A stretch of DNA of 64,000 nt, from the NCBI GenBank assembly GCA_036392375.1, contig DASVYC010000083.1, forward strand, positions 62,001 to 126,000, written 5' to 3'. The notes under the pieces were generated by a model, which saw only the letters and a list, made by a program, of their open reading frames with translations, searched no databases and was not told the DNA's origin. This document shows positions 9,263-19,022 of this stretch, piece by piece (position 1 is the stretch's first letter; each line of letters opens with the position of its first letter). Both the position numbers and the translations under genes were made by a program. The stretch is from JAFEBO01 sp036392375 (GTDB lineage Bacteria > Planctomycetota > Phycisphaerae > Phycisphaerales > UBA1924).

Positions 9263-10771
9263 TCACGGACACATCAGTGCGTTGTACGCGGCGGCAAAGA
9301 CGACAAAGTCCGCGTCGTCCACCAGCCCGTCCTCGTTGAAGTCCGCCGCACACTCCGCGGGCGCAACGGCCGAGCAGAGCAACACGTTGTACATTTCCGC
9401 GAAGCCGACGAAATCCGTGTCATCGACCGAGCGATCGCCGTCGAGATCGGGGAGGCACGCCGCCACCGGCATCGACCAGGTCAGCGTCTGCATCATCCGC
9501 GACCCCCGGAACGCCTCGTCGCGCACCATCGTCGTGGTGTCGATGACCCGCACCGCCAGCGTGCTGGAGCCCTTGCGGAGGTTCAGGGACTCCACGTTGA
9601 ACGAAGCGTCTGTCGCGCCAGGGATGGGCTCCCCGTCGAGGAGCCACTGCACGCTCAGCGGGTTGTTGACCGTCGGCATCAGGGTCAGGCTCACGCTCGA
9701 CGCGGGCCCCAGCACCGTCTCCGTGGTGGGCGAGGGCGGGCCGTCGATCGGCTTGACGACGTTGTAAATGGACTTGATGAGCTGCTCGGCCGAGGGCAGG
9801 TTGAAGTTTGGTCCCAGGGCCCGCATCATCGAGTTTGGGCTGGGCCGATAGATCCCCAGCTGTGAGTACGAGGAGCCTTCGTACGTGCCCACCGGGCTGT
9901 CGAAGCCGCTGCGGCTTTCGCTGAGCCAGCGGAACCACTTCCGCTGCTGCGACGCCATCTGAGCCGCGGTCAGCTTCGACGAGTTCGCGTCGCTCGGCTC
10001 TCCACCCAGGTACGTCGTGGATCCGCCATAGTCGTACTCGTCCGCCAGATCGCCCAGCGAGTGGCCGAGCTCGTGGATCGCGATGAGGGGTGCCGACCCG
10101 TTTCCGCCCGCGTACGTCCCGACGTTGCTGCTGGGGTAGCCCGCTCCGCCGTACTTCTGCGAGTTCGCCACCGCGAGGATCTGGTCGAACGGCTGCGGGG
10201 CGTTGGCGGCGTACGAGTAGCACGCGCTCACATCGACGCACAGCAGCCGCTCGGTCCCGCCGCACCAGTAGCTCATGCGCAGCGGTGTCGCACGCATGAT
10301 GCCCTGCGTCGGGTCGTTGCTCACGCCCTGCACCGAGCTGACCACGTTCACGCGGAAGACCTGAAAGTAGTTCTTGTACGTCTTGAAGGGCTCGTACGAG
10401 AACAACTGGTTCGTGGCGTTGGTAACGTGCGAGTTGTACGACGCCTGCTGTGTCGACAGATACCCGTCGCCGACGGTGACGATATTGATCCGATTGTTCG
10501 AGGCTCCGCGATCCTCGAAGGGCGCGACCTCCAGACCCGTGTCCAGGTCCAGCCGGTACACCTCCGCAGGGATCCTGGCGATCGTGTGCTGCAGCTCCCG
10601 CGGGAGCGCCGGCACGTCGGACGTCACCACGCAAGCCGAGCCCTCGCGACCGTCCGTCCAACGCACCACGCCACGCCGGACGCCGCTCGCATCCGGCTCG
10701 TTGGGCAGCGCCAACGCCACCGTCGCCAGACTGCATGCCAGCCCCGACGCCAGTGCGAACATCATCCTCAT
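9263..10771 (-). CDS. Secreted M64-family (IgA protease-like) metallopeptidase with GC-type dockerin
   Basis: 502 residues from ATG 10771, which directly precedes a signal peptide (MRMMFALASGLACSLATVALA); a further ATG at 10807 would add 12 residues. The catalytic zinc motif AIHELGHSLGDLADEY (about residues 232-247) fits HExxHxxGxxxxE of peptidase family M64, as do the upstream INIVTVGDGY segment and the downstream MMRALG Met-turn-like stretch. A beta-rich region (SVSLTLMPTVNNPLSVQWLLDG) follows. The tail carries two dockerin units, DLDGDRSVDDTDFVGF and DFNEDGLVDDADFVVF, ending ALMCP. It likely degrades extracellular protein. The substrate is unknown. Confidence 0.88.
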   Translation of the reverse strand: MRMMFALASGLACSLATVALALPNEPDASGVRRGVVRWTDGREGSACVVTSDVPALPRELQHTIARIPAEVYRLDLDTGLEVAPFEDRGASNNRINIVTVGDGYLSTQQASYNSHVTNATNQLFSYEPFKTYKNYFQVFRVNVVSSVQGVSNDPTQGIMRATPLRMSYWCGGTERLLCVDVSACYSYAANAPQPFDQILAVANSQKYGGAGYPSSNVGTYAGGNGSAPLIAIHELGHSLGDLADEYDYGGSTTYLGGEPSDANSSKLTAAQMASQQRKWFRWLSESRSGFDSPVGTYEGSSYSQLGIYRPSPNSMMRALGPNFNLPSAEQLIKSIYNVVKPIDGPPSPTTETVLGPASSVSLTLMPTVNNPLSVQWLLDGEPIPGATDASFNVESLNLRKGSSTLAVRVIDTTTMVRDEAFRGSRMMQTLTWSMPVAACLPDLDGDRSVDDTDFVGFAEMYNVLLCSAVAPAECAADFNEDGLVDDADFVVFAAAYNALMCP

Positions 10772-10907
10772 CCGATCATCCACCGGCGTCCATTCCATTC
10801 GCGGCATGCTCGCAAAAGCTCCTTCCGACCTCCCACATCAGACAACGCATACTACCGGTGCCGTCAATCGGGTCGTTCCCCTATGTCGCCCGTCCTAGTC
10901 TCTCGTC

Positions 10908-11393
10908 ATGGACCACGAGCAGCAGCTCGCAACCCACTGGCTTGACGCCGCGGCCCGGCCGTCGGTCCGTGCCGCGCTTGACGCGATCCATCAGCTCATC
11001 GCCGATCAGATTGAGTCCCGGGGCCCGGCGTGCTGGTCGAGCGGGCGCTGCTGCAACTTCGAGGCCTTTGGGCACCGACTCTACACCACCGGGCTCGAGA
11101 CCGCCGCTTGTGTGCTGGCGCTCCCTACCTATCAGCGCACGCTCACCACGCCTGACCTCGATTCCGCGGTCGCCCGGGGTGGATGCCCCTTCCAGTCCGC
11201 CAACCTCTGTTCGGTCCAGTCCATCAAGCCCGCCGCGTGCCGCATTTTCTTCTGCGACCGCTCCGCCGAGGACTGGCAATCCGAGCTCACCGAGCGCGTG
11301 ATGCAGCAGATCCGATCGCTTCACGATCGCGAGCAGATCGAGTACCGCTACGGGGAGTGGCGGACGCTCTTGCGGAGCTTCATTCCAGCCTGA
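10908..11393 (+). CDS. YkgJ-like cysteine-cluster protein
   Basis: 161 residues from ATG 10908. Conserved cysteines at about 42, 48, 49, 93, 101, 111 and 116 lie in ACWSSGRCCNFEAFG and CPFQSANLCSVQSIKPAACRIFFC. This is the layout of the YkgJ / CxxCxxCC family, thought to bind zinc or an iron-sulfur cluster; biochemistry for the family is thin. No signal peptide is visible, so it is probably cytoplasmic. It is transcribed divergently from the M64 peptidase and lies 120 nt before sucC. Family assignment is fairly sure, function is not. Confidence 0.75.
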   Translation: MDHEQQLATHWLDAAARPSVRAALDAIHQLIADQIESRGPACWSSGRCCNFEAFGHRLYTTGLETAACVLALPTYQRTLTTPDLDSAVARGGCPFQSANLCSVQSIKPAACRIFFCDRSAEDWQSELTERVMQQIRSLHDREQIEYRYGEWRTLLRSFIPA

Positions 11394-11514
11394 TCGCCCC
11401 ACCGCCACCGGCCCACGCCGACGGCGGCCCGCCGGGGTCGCGGGCCCGGCTTCGACCGGAGCCCCCGCCATATCCCCCGCGAGAACCGAGGCCGGTTCCT
11501 ATGCTGTGCCTCTT

Positions 11515-12801
<1,287 letters not shown>

Positions 12802-12805
12802 CGAA

Positions 12806-12833
12806 GAAGCCCACGGGCATGCCCGTGGGCTTC
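12806..12833. repeat. 28-bp perfect palindrome (REP-like), core CCACGGGCATGCCCGTGG
   Basis: The 28 bases form a perfect inverted repeat just after the sucC stop and 15 nt before the RAYT-like gene. No T-run follows on the plus strand, so it is a weak candidate for an ordinary terminator. The same 18-bp core occurs at 21044-21061. Placement beside a RAYT-like transposase suggests a REP sequence recognised by that protein. Confidence 0.75.
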
Positions 12834-12848
12834 CGGTAAGCTCCACGC

Positions 12849-13442
12849 ATGAGCGTCAAGGTCACCGACGCCTGGCGTGGGTGGTATCACATCAACGGGA
12901 ACACGTACGGGACATGGCTCCGCGGGGATGACCGCGGTTGGCGTGCCCGTCATCATCGCGAACATGTGATCGGTGACTACAAGAACCCACCACCCAAGGG
13001 CCTGTATCGCGAACAACTCCAAATCTCGAAGAGATTGATGGGCTCGCCGGTGCGCCTCGGGCCCGACAGCCGCGAACTCGCCTGCAACACGCTCGTGTCT
13101 TCGCTGCAACGTGAGGCGATCGAGGTGATCGCCTGCTGCGTCACCAGCAACCATTTCCATCTGTTGGCCCGGTTCACCCTGCCCGACACACCCGGCGTCT
13201 GGTCGAACAACCGCCACCAACCCATCTACGGGTACATCCGCCACGTCGTCGGTAAAGCCAAGTCCGCTTCCGCGCTGGCACTCTCTCGTTCAAGCCGCGC
13301 GGAAGAAGGCGGAGTCTGGGCCAAACGTTTCAAGATCACACCGGTCACCGACCGCGATCACCAACTGGCGGTTTTCCGCTACATCCTTCGACATCAGCAT
13401 CAAGACGGTGCCACCTGGCGCTTCGAGCAGCCCAAAGAGTGA
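12849..13442 (+). CDS. RAYT-like (REP-associated, IS200/HUH-type) transposase
   Basis: 197 residues from ATG 12849. The opening GWYHINGNTYGTWLRGDDRG and the following HHREHVIGDYKNPPP stretch match the general pattern of single-copy IS200-like transposases of planctomycetes. SNHFHLLARF at about residues 100-109 provides the two histidines of an HUH motif. Candidate catalytic tyrosines lie in YIRHVVGKAKS and RYILRHQ. No second IS gene and no terminal repeats of an autonomous IS are seen. The perfect palindrome directly upstream is a plausible substrate, as in RAYT-REP pairs. These proteins nick single-stranded hairpins and may spread REP elements. Loss of activity cannot be excluded because the motif is divergent. 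Confidence 0.65.
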   Translation: MSVKVTDAWRGWYHINGNTYGTWLRGDDRGWRARHHREHVIGDYKNPPPKGLYREQLQISKRLMGSPVRLGPDSRELACNTLVSSLQREAIEVIACCVTSNHFHLLARFTLPDTPGVWSNNRHQPIYGYIRHVVGKAKSASALALSRSSRAEEGGVWAKRFKITPVTDRDHQLAVFRYILRHQHQDGATWRFEQPKE

Positions 13443-13649
13443 CGAGATTCAACCCCCCGCTCTTTTCTTTGCACGATGTTCGTTACCCGCACTCTGAGGA
13501 ACGCCCCGAGAGCTTCCCTCGGACGCAGCAAAGCCTGGCAAAATAAGCACTAATCGCATCCACGGGCGACCCACGCCACCACCCTCTCCGCCATCCGGTA
13601 AGCTGCTGTCGTCGTCGGTCACACGCCGCAACCGATCGGGGAGGGCCTT

Positions 13650-15086
13650 ATGCACATCGTCTTCGTCCACGGCTGGAGTGTTCGCCACACCGACACCTAT
13701 GGCGGACTTCCCGCCGCGCTGCGGCGACTGATTGATGACGGGACGCTCAAGGCGACCGTCACGGACCTGCACCTGGGCAAGTACGTGAGCTTCGAGGACA
13801 CCGTCACTCTTGACGACATCTCCAAGGCCTTCGACGCCGCGCTGCGGGCCCACCCGACTCTGAAAGCCGTCATCAGCGCTCGCGAGCCGCTCGCGTGCAT
13901 CACGCACTCGACCGGCGGCCCGGTGATCCGCAACTGGGTCCAGCTTTTCTACGCCAAGAAGAACAAGCTCAAGCAGTGCCCGCTCACGCACCTCATCATG
14001 CTCGCGCCCGCGAACCACGGCTCGGCCCTCGCCCAGCTCGGCAAGAGCCGCCTCTCGCGCATGAAGTTCTTCCTGGAAGGCGCCGAGCCGGGCGCCCGCG
14101 TCCTTGACTGGCTCGAGCTCGGCAGCCCCGAATCCTGGGCGCTCAACCAAGCATGGCTGACGCTCGACCCTGTTGCCACCGAGCTTTACCCATTCGTCCT
14201 CACCGGCCAGACCATCGACCGCTCCATGTACGACACGATCAACGCCTACACCGGCGAGGCCGGCTCCGACGGCGTGGTGCGCGTCGCCGCCGCCAATCTC
14301 AACTACACCGCGCTCGAGCTCGTGCAGGACCCCGCCACCGGACAGCTCGTCGCCGATGACCTCCGGGTCACGCCCCGCACCGCGCTGGCGGTGCTGCCCG
14401 GCCTGTCGCATTCGGGGGACGAGATGGGCATCATCAAGAGCGTGCCGCCCGACCCGACGTCTCAGCACGAGACACTGCTCGCGGTGCGGCGTTGCCTGGC
14501 GGTGAAATCCGCGGCCGACTACCGCAAGTGTGTCACCGAATTCGAGACCAAGACCACTCAGACGCAGAAAGACGAGGAATCGCGACCCGAGAAACGCTCA
14601 TTCTTGTTCTCAGGCGGCCGCGTCTTCAAGACGCCCCGCTGCGCCATGGTCATCTTCCGGTTCACCGACGACGCCGGCGAGATGTTGAACGACTACGAGC
14701 TCCGCCTGACCGCGGGCAAGGACTACTCCGAGCACAAGCTCCCGCCTGGCTTCTTCATCGATCGCCAGCGCAACAGCCGCGACGGCTCGCTGCTGACCTA
14801 CTTCTTCAACCACGACGTGCTCGCGACTGGCCTTGAGAAGAAACTCGACGACCGATTCGGGTTCCGGCTGATCGCCCGGCCCGACCAGGGATTCGCCCGC
14901 TACATGCCCGCCGAGTTCCGCGGGACCGCCAAGGACATCGGTAAGGCGCTCGTCGCCAACCAGACCACGCTCATCACCGTGCGCCTGCACCGGATCATCG
15001 ATCGCGGCGTCTTCACCCTGCGTGAGCAGAGCCTTGGCGTCGACCCGATCGACACACTGCCGACGGGACGTGATATCGCCGGCTGA
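13650..15086 (+). CDS. Lipase-like alpha/beta hydrolase with extra C-terminal domain (pairs with FRG gene)
   Basis: 478 residues from ATG 13650, with GGGGAGGG just upstream. The first ~260 residues are an alpha/beta hydrolase: oxyanion region VFVHGWSV at the start, nucleophile elbow ITHSTGGPVIRNW with Ser about 87, a likely Asp in SDGVVRVAAANL near 205 and His in GLSHSGDEMG near 251. This lipase/phospholipase-type layout has no signal peptide or membrane helix, so it is probably cytoplasmic. Residues about 300-478 form a second unrecognised domain (RCAMVIFRFTDDAGEMLNDY; LITVRLHRIIDRGVF). A FRG-domain gene follows after 53 nt on the same strand, implying co-transcription. The substrate could be a phospholipid; this is inference. 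Confidence 0.7.
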   Translation: MHIVFVHGWSVRHTDTYGGLPAALRRLIDDGTLKATVTDLHLGKYVSFEDTVTLDDISKAFDAALRAHPTLKAVISAREPLACITHSTGGPVIRNWVQLFYAKKNKLKQCPLTHLIMLAPANHGSALAQLGKSRLSRMKFFLEGAEPGARVLDWLELGSPESWALNQAWLTLDPVATELYPFVLTGQTIDRSMYDTINAYTGEAGSDGVVRVAAANLNYTALELVQDPATGQLVADDLRVTPRTALAVLPGLSHSGDEMGIIKSVPPDPTSQHETLLAVRRCLAVKSAADYRKCVTEFETKTTQTQKDEESRPEKRSFLFSGGRVFKTPRCAMVIFRFTDDAGEMLNDYELRLTAGKDYSEHKLPPGFFIDRQRNSRDGSLLTYFFNHDVLATGLEKKLDDRFGFRLIARPDQGFARYMPAEFRGTAKDIGKALVANQTTLITVRLHRIIDRGVFTLREQSLGVDPIDTLPTGRDIAG

Positions 15087-15139
15087 GCCGTGCACGGATT
15101 CTCCCGCCGTCCACTCGCCGTCTCCCTGAGGCCCGCGGA

Positions 15140-15982
15140 ATGAACATCGACCCCACTTCCATCTCCAAGTTCGTCCCCATCCTGCAGGAAATCCACGAGG
15201 CGGTGAAGAGCCTGGACTTCGGCGAAGCCGAGGTTCCGTGGTTCCGCGGCCAGGACGACGCGAGCCACGATCTCTTGCCGTCGCTCTTCCGCCCCACCAC
15301 CCTCAAGCGCTTCGCGGGTCCGGAACGGGCCGCGAAGATGTCCACCGACCAGCAGCGCGACGCGCTGCTCCGACTCGAATCCGACGTGTATTTCGAGTTC
15401 GCCGCGAAGTCTTCCGCGGTGCTGAACGGAGCACGCACGGCGTGGGACACGCTCTTTCTGATGCGGCACTACGGGCTCCCCACCCGCACGCTCGATTGGA
15501 GCGAGACGCTTGGTGTTTCGCTCTTTTTCGCGGTCGGAAACCTGGATCTCACCCTCAATCGCGCGGCGGCGATCTGGATCCTGAACCCGTACGCGTTGAA
15601 CGGGGAGACCTGGGGCGGGAGAGACACGGTGCTGCCGCGATTCCTCGCAGCCCCAACCCGCCACGACGCCGCGTGCGACTATGACCAGCTCCTCGCCTAC
15701 TGGGGGCACTCCAGCTTTCGCTTCGACGGCCCCGTCGCCGTCTGCCCCGACCGCCTCAACGAACGCATGCACGCCCAGGCCGGTTCGTTCACCATCCACG
15801 GCAACGACCCCGACGCCATCAACCTGCACACGCACGCCAAGAATTTCGTCCGCAAGGTCGAGATCCCCCACACCGCGTGCGAAGGCGCCAAGGCCTTCCT
15901 GCGAATCGCTGGCATCTCCGAACGATCTCTCTTCCCCGGGCTCGACGGCCTGTCACGCGAAATGCGGGCCCGCTACGGCTGA
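15140..15982 (+). CDS. FRG-domain protein
   Basis: 280 residues from ATG 15140. The FRG signature is complete: VPWFRGQDD near residue 32, the central DTLFLMRHYGLPTRTLDW near 105-122 followed by SLFFAVGNLDL, and the late Q-x-G-x-F element (HAQAGSFTIHG). FRG domains are often found in mobile or defence-associated genes; their biochemical activity is not settled. It is the second gene of a two-gene unit with the hydrolase, and a strong hairpin terminator and tRNA-Ala lie immediately downstream. No membrane segments or secretion signal are visible. Confidence 0.8.
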   Translation: MNIDPTSISKFVPILQEIHEAVKSLDFGEAEVPWFRGQDDASHDLLPSLFRPTTLKRFAGPERAAKMSTDQQRDALLRLESDVYFEFAAKSSAVLNGARTAWDTLFLMRHYGLPTRTLDWSETLGVSLFFAVGNLDLTLNRAAAIWILNPYALNGETWGGRDTVLPRFLAAPTRHDAACDYDQLLAYWGHSSFRFDGPVAVCPDRLNERMHAQAGSFTIHGNDPDAINLHTHAKNFVRKVEIPHTACEGAKAFLRIAGISERSLFPGLDGLSREMRARYG

Positions 15983-16014
15983 CCCGTGCGACCGAACATC
16001 CCCGGACCGAAAAC

Positions 16015-16044
16015 AAAGACCCCGGTCTCTCGACCGGGGTCTTT
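16015..16044 (+). terminator. Hairpin terminator between the FRG gene and tRNA-Ala
   Basis: A 13-bp perfect stem (AAAGACCCCGGTC / GACCGGGGTCTTT) with a TCTC loop lies 32 nt after the FRG stop. The stem's own ends give A- and T-rich flanks on both strands, so it can stop transcription of the FRG operon and, on the minus strand, of the tRNA. Confidence 0.8.
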
Positions 16045-16050
16045 GTCAAG

Positions 16051-16125
16051 TGGAGGCGACGAGACTCGAACTCGTGACCTCATCCATGCCATGGATGCGC
16101 TCTACCAAAACTGAGCTACGCCCCC
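16051..16125 (-). tRNA. tRNA-Ala (anticodon GGC)
   Basis: Read on the minus strand the 75 nt fold as a cloverleaf: acceptor GGGGGCG paired with CGCCTCC (one G-U), D-stem GCTC/GAGC, anticodon stem CATCC/GGATG with loop ATGGCAT giving anticodon GGC, variable AGGTC, T-stem ACGAG/CTCGT with loop TTCGAGT, discriminator A; CCA is not encoded. Its 3' end faces the FRG/hydrolase genes. Confidence 0.93.
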
Positions 16126-16333
16126 TTGATGGGATCCTTCGACGGGATCCCTGGCTGGGACGGGCCGCCCGCTGTCGGACGCCCGTATCTTGAACAGAAC
16201 GAATTGTCTCGACCGGAAAGCCCGATCGCTTGAGGTCCAAACGCACCCGCCAGGCTGCAAAGCGTCTGGGCAGGGTCCAGATGGTAGAAAGGCCGCCCGC
16301 CGAATCAAGCGGCACGCCAAAGTCGTCCCGCCG

Positions 16334-17635
16334 TCAGGGATGGGTTTGGGAGAGGCCGGATCTCGGATGTTGGATGTCAGATTGCGGCGCAGGCGAGGTG
16401 TTGCCGTGCGTTTCGTTCCCCGCTCCGAGTTCCGCGCTCCGCGCTTCCCGATCCGACATCACGCATCCCACGTCCGCAATCGCCGCCACCACCTGCTCGA
16501 CACTGATCCGATCCACCCGGCACCGCTCCGGGTGCTCGTCCGCCAGCTCTTCCTGCGGCAGCGTCGGATCGGCGACCAGGATCGCCTCCCGCGCCAAGGA
16601 CAGCGTCGGGATCGTTGTCCAGCGGTGATCCGTGGGGCCAAACAGCGTCACCAGCGGCACGCCGAACGCCGCCGCGATGTGCCGGGGGCCGGTGTCGTTG
16701 GTCACCATCAGCCGCGCGCCGCGCACCAGCGCCTTGAGTGACCCGATCGTGACCCCCGCCTGAGGCAGCGCCACCACCCGCTCCACTCCCGAGAGGCGCA
16801 CGATTTCGTCCACCAGCTCCGCCTCGCCCGGCGAGCCGTTGACCAGCACGCGGAAGCCCCGATCGTGCGCCAGCCGCGCGATCTGGGCGTACCGGTCCGC
16901 GGGCCATCGCTTCGCGGGGTTGTTGCCGCCCGGGTTGAGGATCACACGAGGCTCATCAGGTCCGACGCCGTGGCGCCCCAGGATCTCCGCCGCCGCCTGT
17001 TCCTCGCGCTCGCTCACGGCAAGCTCGAGTCGACCACCGAGATCTTCGGGGTCATGCACCCGCCCGAGCAGATGATCCGCCGCACGCAAGTAGTAGCTCA
17101 CGGCCGGCACGGGCGCAAAGCCGCCGCCCCGACGCCGAAGGGCCGGAAGGCGATCCGTGAGCAAGAGCCCGCGGGCGTCGCGGTCGTACCCGATCCGCCG
17201 CGGAATCCCGGCGATCCGGACCGTGAGCGCGGTCGAGAACGAGTTGGTGAGCAGCACGGCGCAGTCGTAACGACGCGGGCGGACCTTGGCGGCGACGAAC
17301 TTGGGTCCCATCACGCCCGAAGCGCGGGCGACATGGATCTCGTCGAAGAAGGGCAGCCCGCCGAGCAGTTCGTCCATGCCGGGCCGGACGAGGATACCGA
17401 TGAACGCGCCGGGCAGACCCTCGCGGAGCCTTCGCAGTGTGGGGGTTGCCATCACACAGTCGCCCAGCCAGGACGGGCAGACGACCAGCAAGCGGAGCGG
17501 AAGTGCGCGTGGATCGGACACGGACAAGAGTATGGGATCGATGTCGGACGTCGGGCGGGATTGTCTTTCGATCGCTCGGTTCCTTCCGGCGCGAACAGTC
17601 TCGACATCCGAAATCCCACATCCCCTTTCCGACAT
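16334..17635 (-). CDS. Glycosyltransferase family 9 (heptosyltransferase-like)
   Basis: 433 residues if started at ATG 17635. The enzyme core begins only at LRLLVVCPSWLGDCVMATPT (about residue 45), and the preceding ~40 codons run through a copy of the dispersed GGATGTC-type repeat, so a TTG/GTG start just before VSDPRALPLRLL is equally likely. Family hallmarks: VILNPGGNNPAKRWP and VTNDTGPRHIAAAFGVPLVTLFGPTDHRW. GT9 enzymes transfer heptose from ADP-heptose to lipid A-core, which suggests LPS synthesis. The C-terminal ~45 residues (SDREARSAELGAGNE to QTHP) again lie in repeat sequence and look like a non-conserved extension. The PIN/TRAM gene ends 5 nt upstream. Confidence 0.85.
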   Translation of the reverse strand: MSERGCGISDVETVRAGRNRAIERQSRPTSDIDPILLSVSDPRALPLRLLVVCPSWLGDCVMATPTLRRLREGLPGAFIGILVRPGMDELLGGLPFFDEIHVARASGVMGPKFVAAKVRPRRYDCAVLLTNSFSTALTVRIAGIPRRIGYDRDARGLLLTDRLPALRRRGGGFAPVPAVSYYLRAADHLLGRVHDPEDLGGRLELAVSEREEQAAAEILGRHGVGPDEPRVILNPGGNNPAKRWPADRYAQIARLAHDRGFRVLVNGSPGEAELVDEIVRLSGVERVVALPQAGVTIGSLKALVRGARLMVTNDTGPRHIAAAFGVPLVTLFGPTDHRWTTIPTLSLAREAILVADPTLPQEELADEHPERCRVDRISVEQVVAAIADVGCVMSDREARSAELGAGNETHGNTSPAPQSDIQHPRSGLSQTHP

Positions 17636-17639
17636 CTCC

Positions 17640-19022
17640 TCACCGTCTCGGATTCCGCGGCGTGCCGGCTCGGATCGACCGCGGCGGATTGGGCGGATAC
17701 GGCGACCGCGGCGGCCGAGGAGCGTTGGGCGCGGCGTTGGGCGCGGAGCCGTTCGCCGGACCCTCTGCAGAGAAGACCGATTCCTCGGGTGCCGCCCCGT
17801 CTGACGACGGCGAGTCGTGCGGCGCCTCGTCGGCATCCGCGGCAACGGACGAAACCGAAGCGGCATCCGGCTCATGGCTCGCGGCTGTTCCCGTCTCACC
17901 AAGCTCAACCGCCCGGTTCGCCAGCTTCGCGAAAAGCAGCCGCCCCGCCGCGGTCTGGAGCGAGCTTGACACGACCAGGTCGGCCCGCTCTCCCACCAGG
18001 TGGGCCGCGTTCTCGGCCACGATCATCGTGCCGTCGTCGAGATAACCGACTGCCTGCCCGGGCTGCTCGCCCTCCCGGACGAGCACCACGGCCAGCGACT
18101 CGCCCGGCACCAGGGCGGGCTTGAGCGCGTTGGCCAGTTCGTGCATGTTGATGCAGCCGATCTGCTGAATCTCCGCGATCCGCGCCAGCGCCAGATCCGT
18201 CGTGATGATCAACCCCGGGCTCAGCCGGGCGAACTCGATCAGCATCTGATCAACCGTCTTGCCCGGAACCGGAAGCTCATCGATGCTCACCGCGACGGTC
18301 CCGAGCCGCTGCAAACGCGTGACCATGTCGAGCCCGCGTCGCCCCTTGGTCCGCGTCAGCTTGTCCGAGCTGTCCGCGAGCTTCTGCAGTTCGAGAACGA
18401 CGAACCGCGGGATGACGATCGGCGACTGCACCAGCGCACTGGCCGCGACATCCACGATCCGCCCGTCGATGAGCGCCGACGAATCCAGGATCAGCGGCTT
18501 GCTGCCCCGGATCTGCTTCGCGAACTCGACATAGGGGATGACCAGCCGGAAATCGTCCTGCGTCTGCAGGATCGTGGTGACCGCGAGGTACGCCAGCCCG
18601 ATGCCGAGCAGCACCTTCGAGGCGCTCGTGATCTTGGAATCGATCTCGTACAACGACGCGAGCAGATCAAAGAGCGAGCCGATCGCCGCGGTCGCGAGCA
18701 TGGCCGCCGCGATCCCGAAGAACACCGCGATCACCGCGCCGATCTTCTTCTTTCGAGTCAGCAGGTCCACCGCGCCCACGATCGACGCGATCACGAGGGC
18801 GATCGCCATGATCACGCCCGCGACCCGGGGCCAGTCCTTGGGCACCGCCTTGTCGGGCTGGAAGTACAGCACCGACAAGGTCGTCACCACCACGAACACC
18901 GCGAAAAACGCCAGCCGCGCGATCCGCACGAGGGATGCTCGCAGCGTCTCCGCCTCGCGTGCCGCCGGGGGCAGCGAGACATCGTGCAGAGCATCGCCGT
19001 GTTGTCGAGAAGCGTCGTCCAT
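17640..19022 (-). CDS. Membrane protein with PIN and TRAM domains (YacL-type)
   Basis: 460 residues from ATG 19022. Four hydrophobic segments lie in residues about 33-155 (LAFFAVFVVVTTLSVLYF; VAGVIMAIALVIASIVGAV; IGAVIAVFFGIAAAMLATAA; KVLLGIGLAYLAVTTIL). A PIN nuclease domain begins at LILDSSALIDGRIVDV, with later acidic residues in IITTDLALARIA. A TRAM RNA-binding module follows (EGEQPGQAVGYLDDGTMIV to VVSSSLQTAAGRLLFAKL). The Pro/Ala/Ser-rich tail of about 90 residues is low complexity. The YacL/PIN-TRAM family is widespread; its target RNA is unknown. It lies upstream of the GT9 gene with 4 nt between, so the two are probably co-transcribed. Confidence 0.88.
   Translation of the reverse strand: MDDASRQHGDALHDVSLPPAAREAETLRASLVRIARLAFFAVFVVVTTLSVLYFQPDKAVPKDWPRVAGVIMAIALVIASIVGAVDLLTRKKKIGAVIAVFFGIAAAMLATAAIGSLFDLLASLYEIDSKITSASKVLLGIGLAYLAVTTILQTQDDFRLVIPYVEFAKQIRGSKPLILDSSALIDGRIVDVAASALVQSPIVIPRFVVLELQKLADSSDKLTRTKGRRGLDMVTRLQRLGTVAVSIDELPVPGKTVDQMLIEFARLSPGLIITTDLALARIAEIQQIGCINMHELANALKPALVPGESLAVVLVREGEQPGQAVGYLDDGTMIVAENAAHLVGERADLVVSSSLQTAAGRLLFAKLANRAVELGETGTAASHEPDAASVSSVAADADEAPHDSPSSDGAAPEESVFSAEGPANGSAPNAAPNAPRPPRSPYPPNPPRSIRAGTPRNPRR

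Noticed and set aside
6570..9767. A 1065-codon open frame antisense to the helicase gene (and shorter ones opposite rpoN at 4554-6440).
   Set aside because: High GC makes long antisense frames common. The translations are Arg/Leu/Val/Gly-rich without motifs, and the sense strand carries well-defined conserved enzymes.
12806..12833. Ordinary rho-independent terminator of sucC.
   Set aside because: No T-run follows and the same core sits inside coding DNA at 21044, which favours a mobile repeat. It may still slow transcription.
16052..16070. Integrase-generated att repeat at the tRNA-Ala 3' end.
   Set aside because: I found no second copy of the tRNA 3' sequence on the far side of the hydrolase/FRG pair, and no integrase gene. 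The idea needs a wider search.
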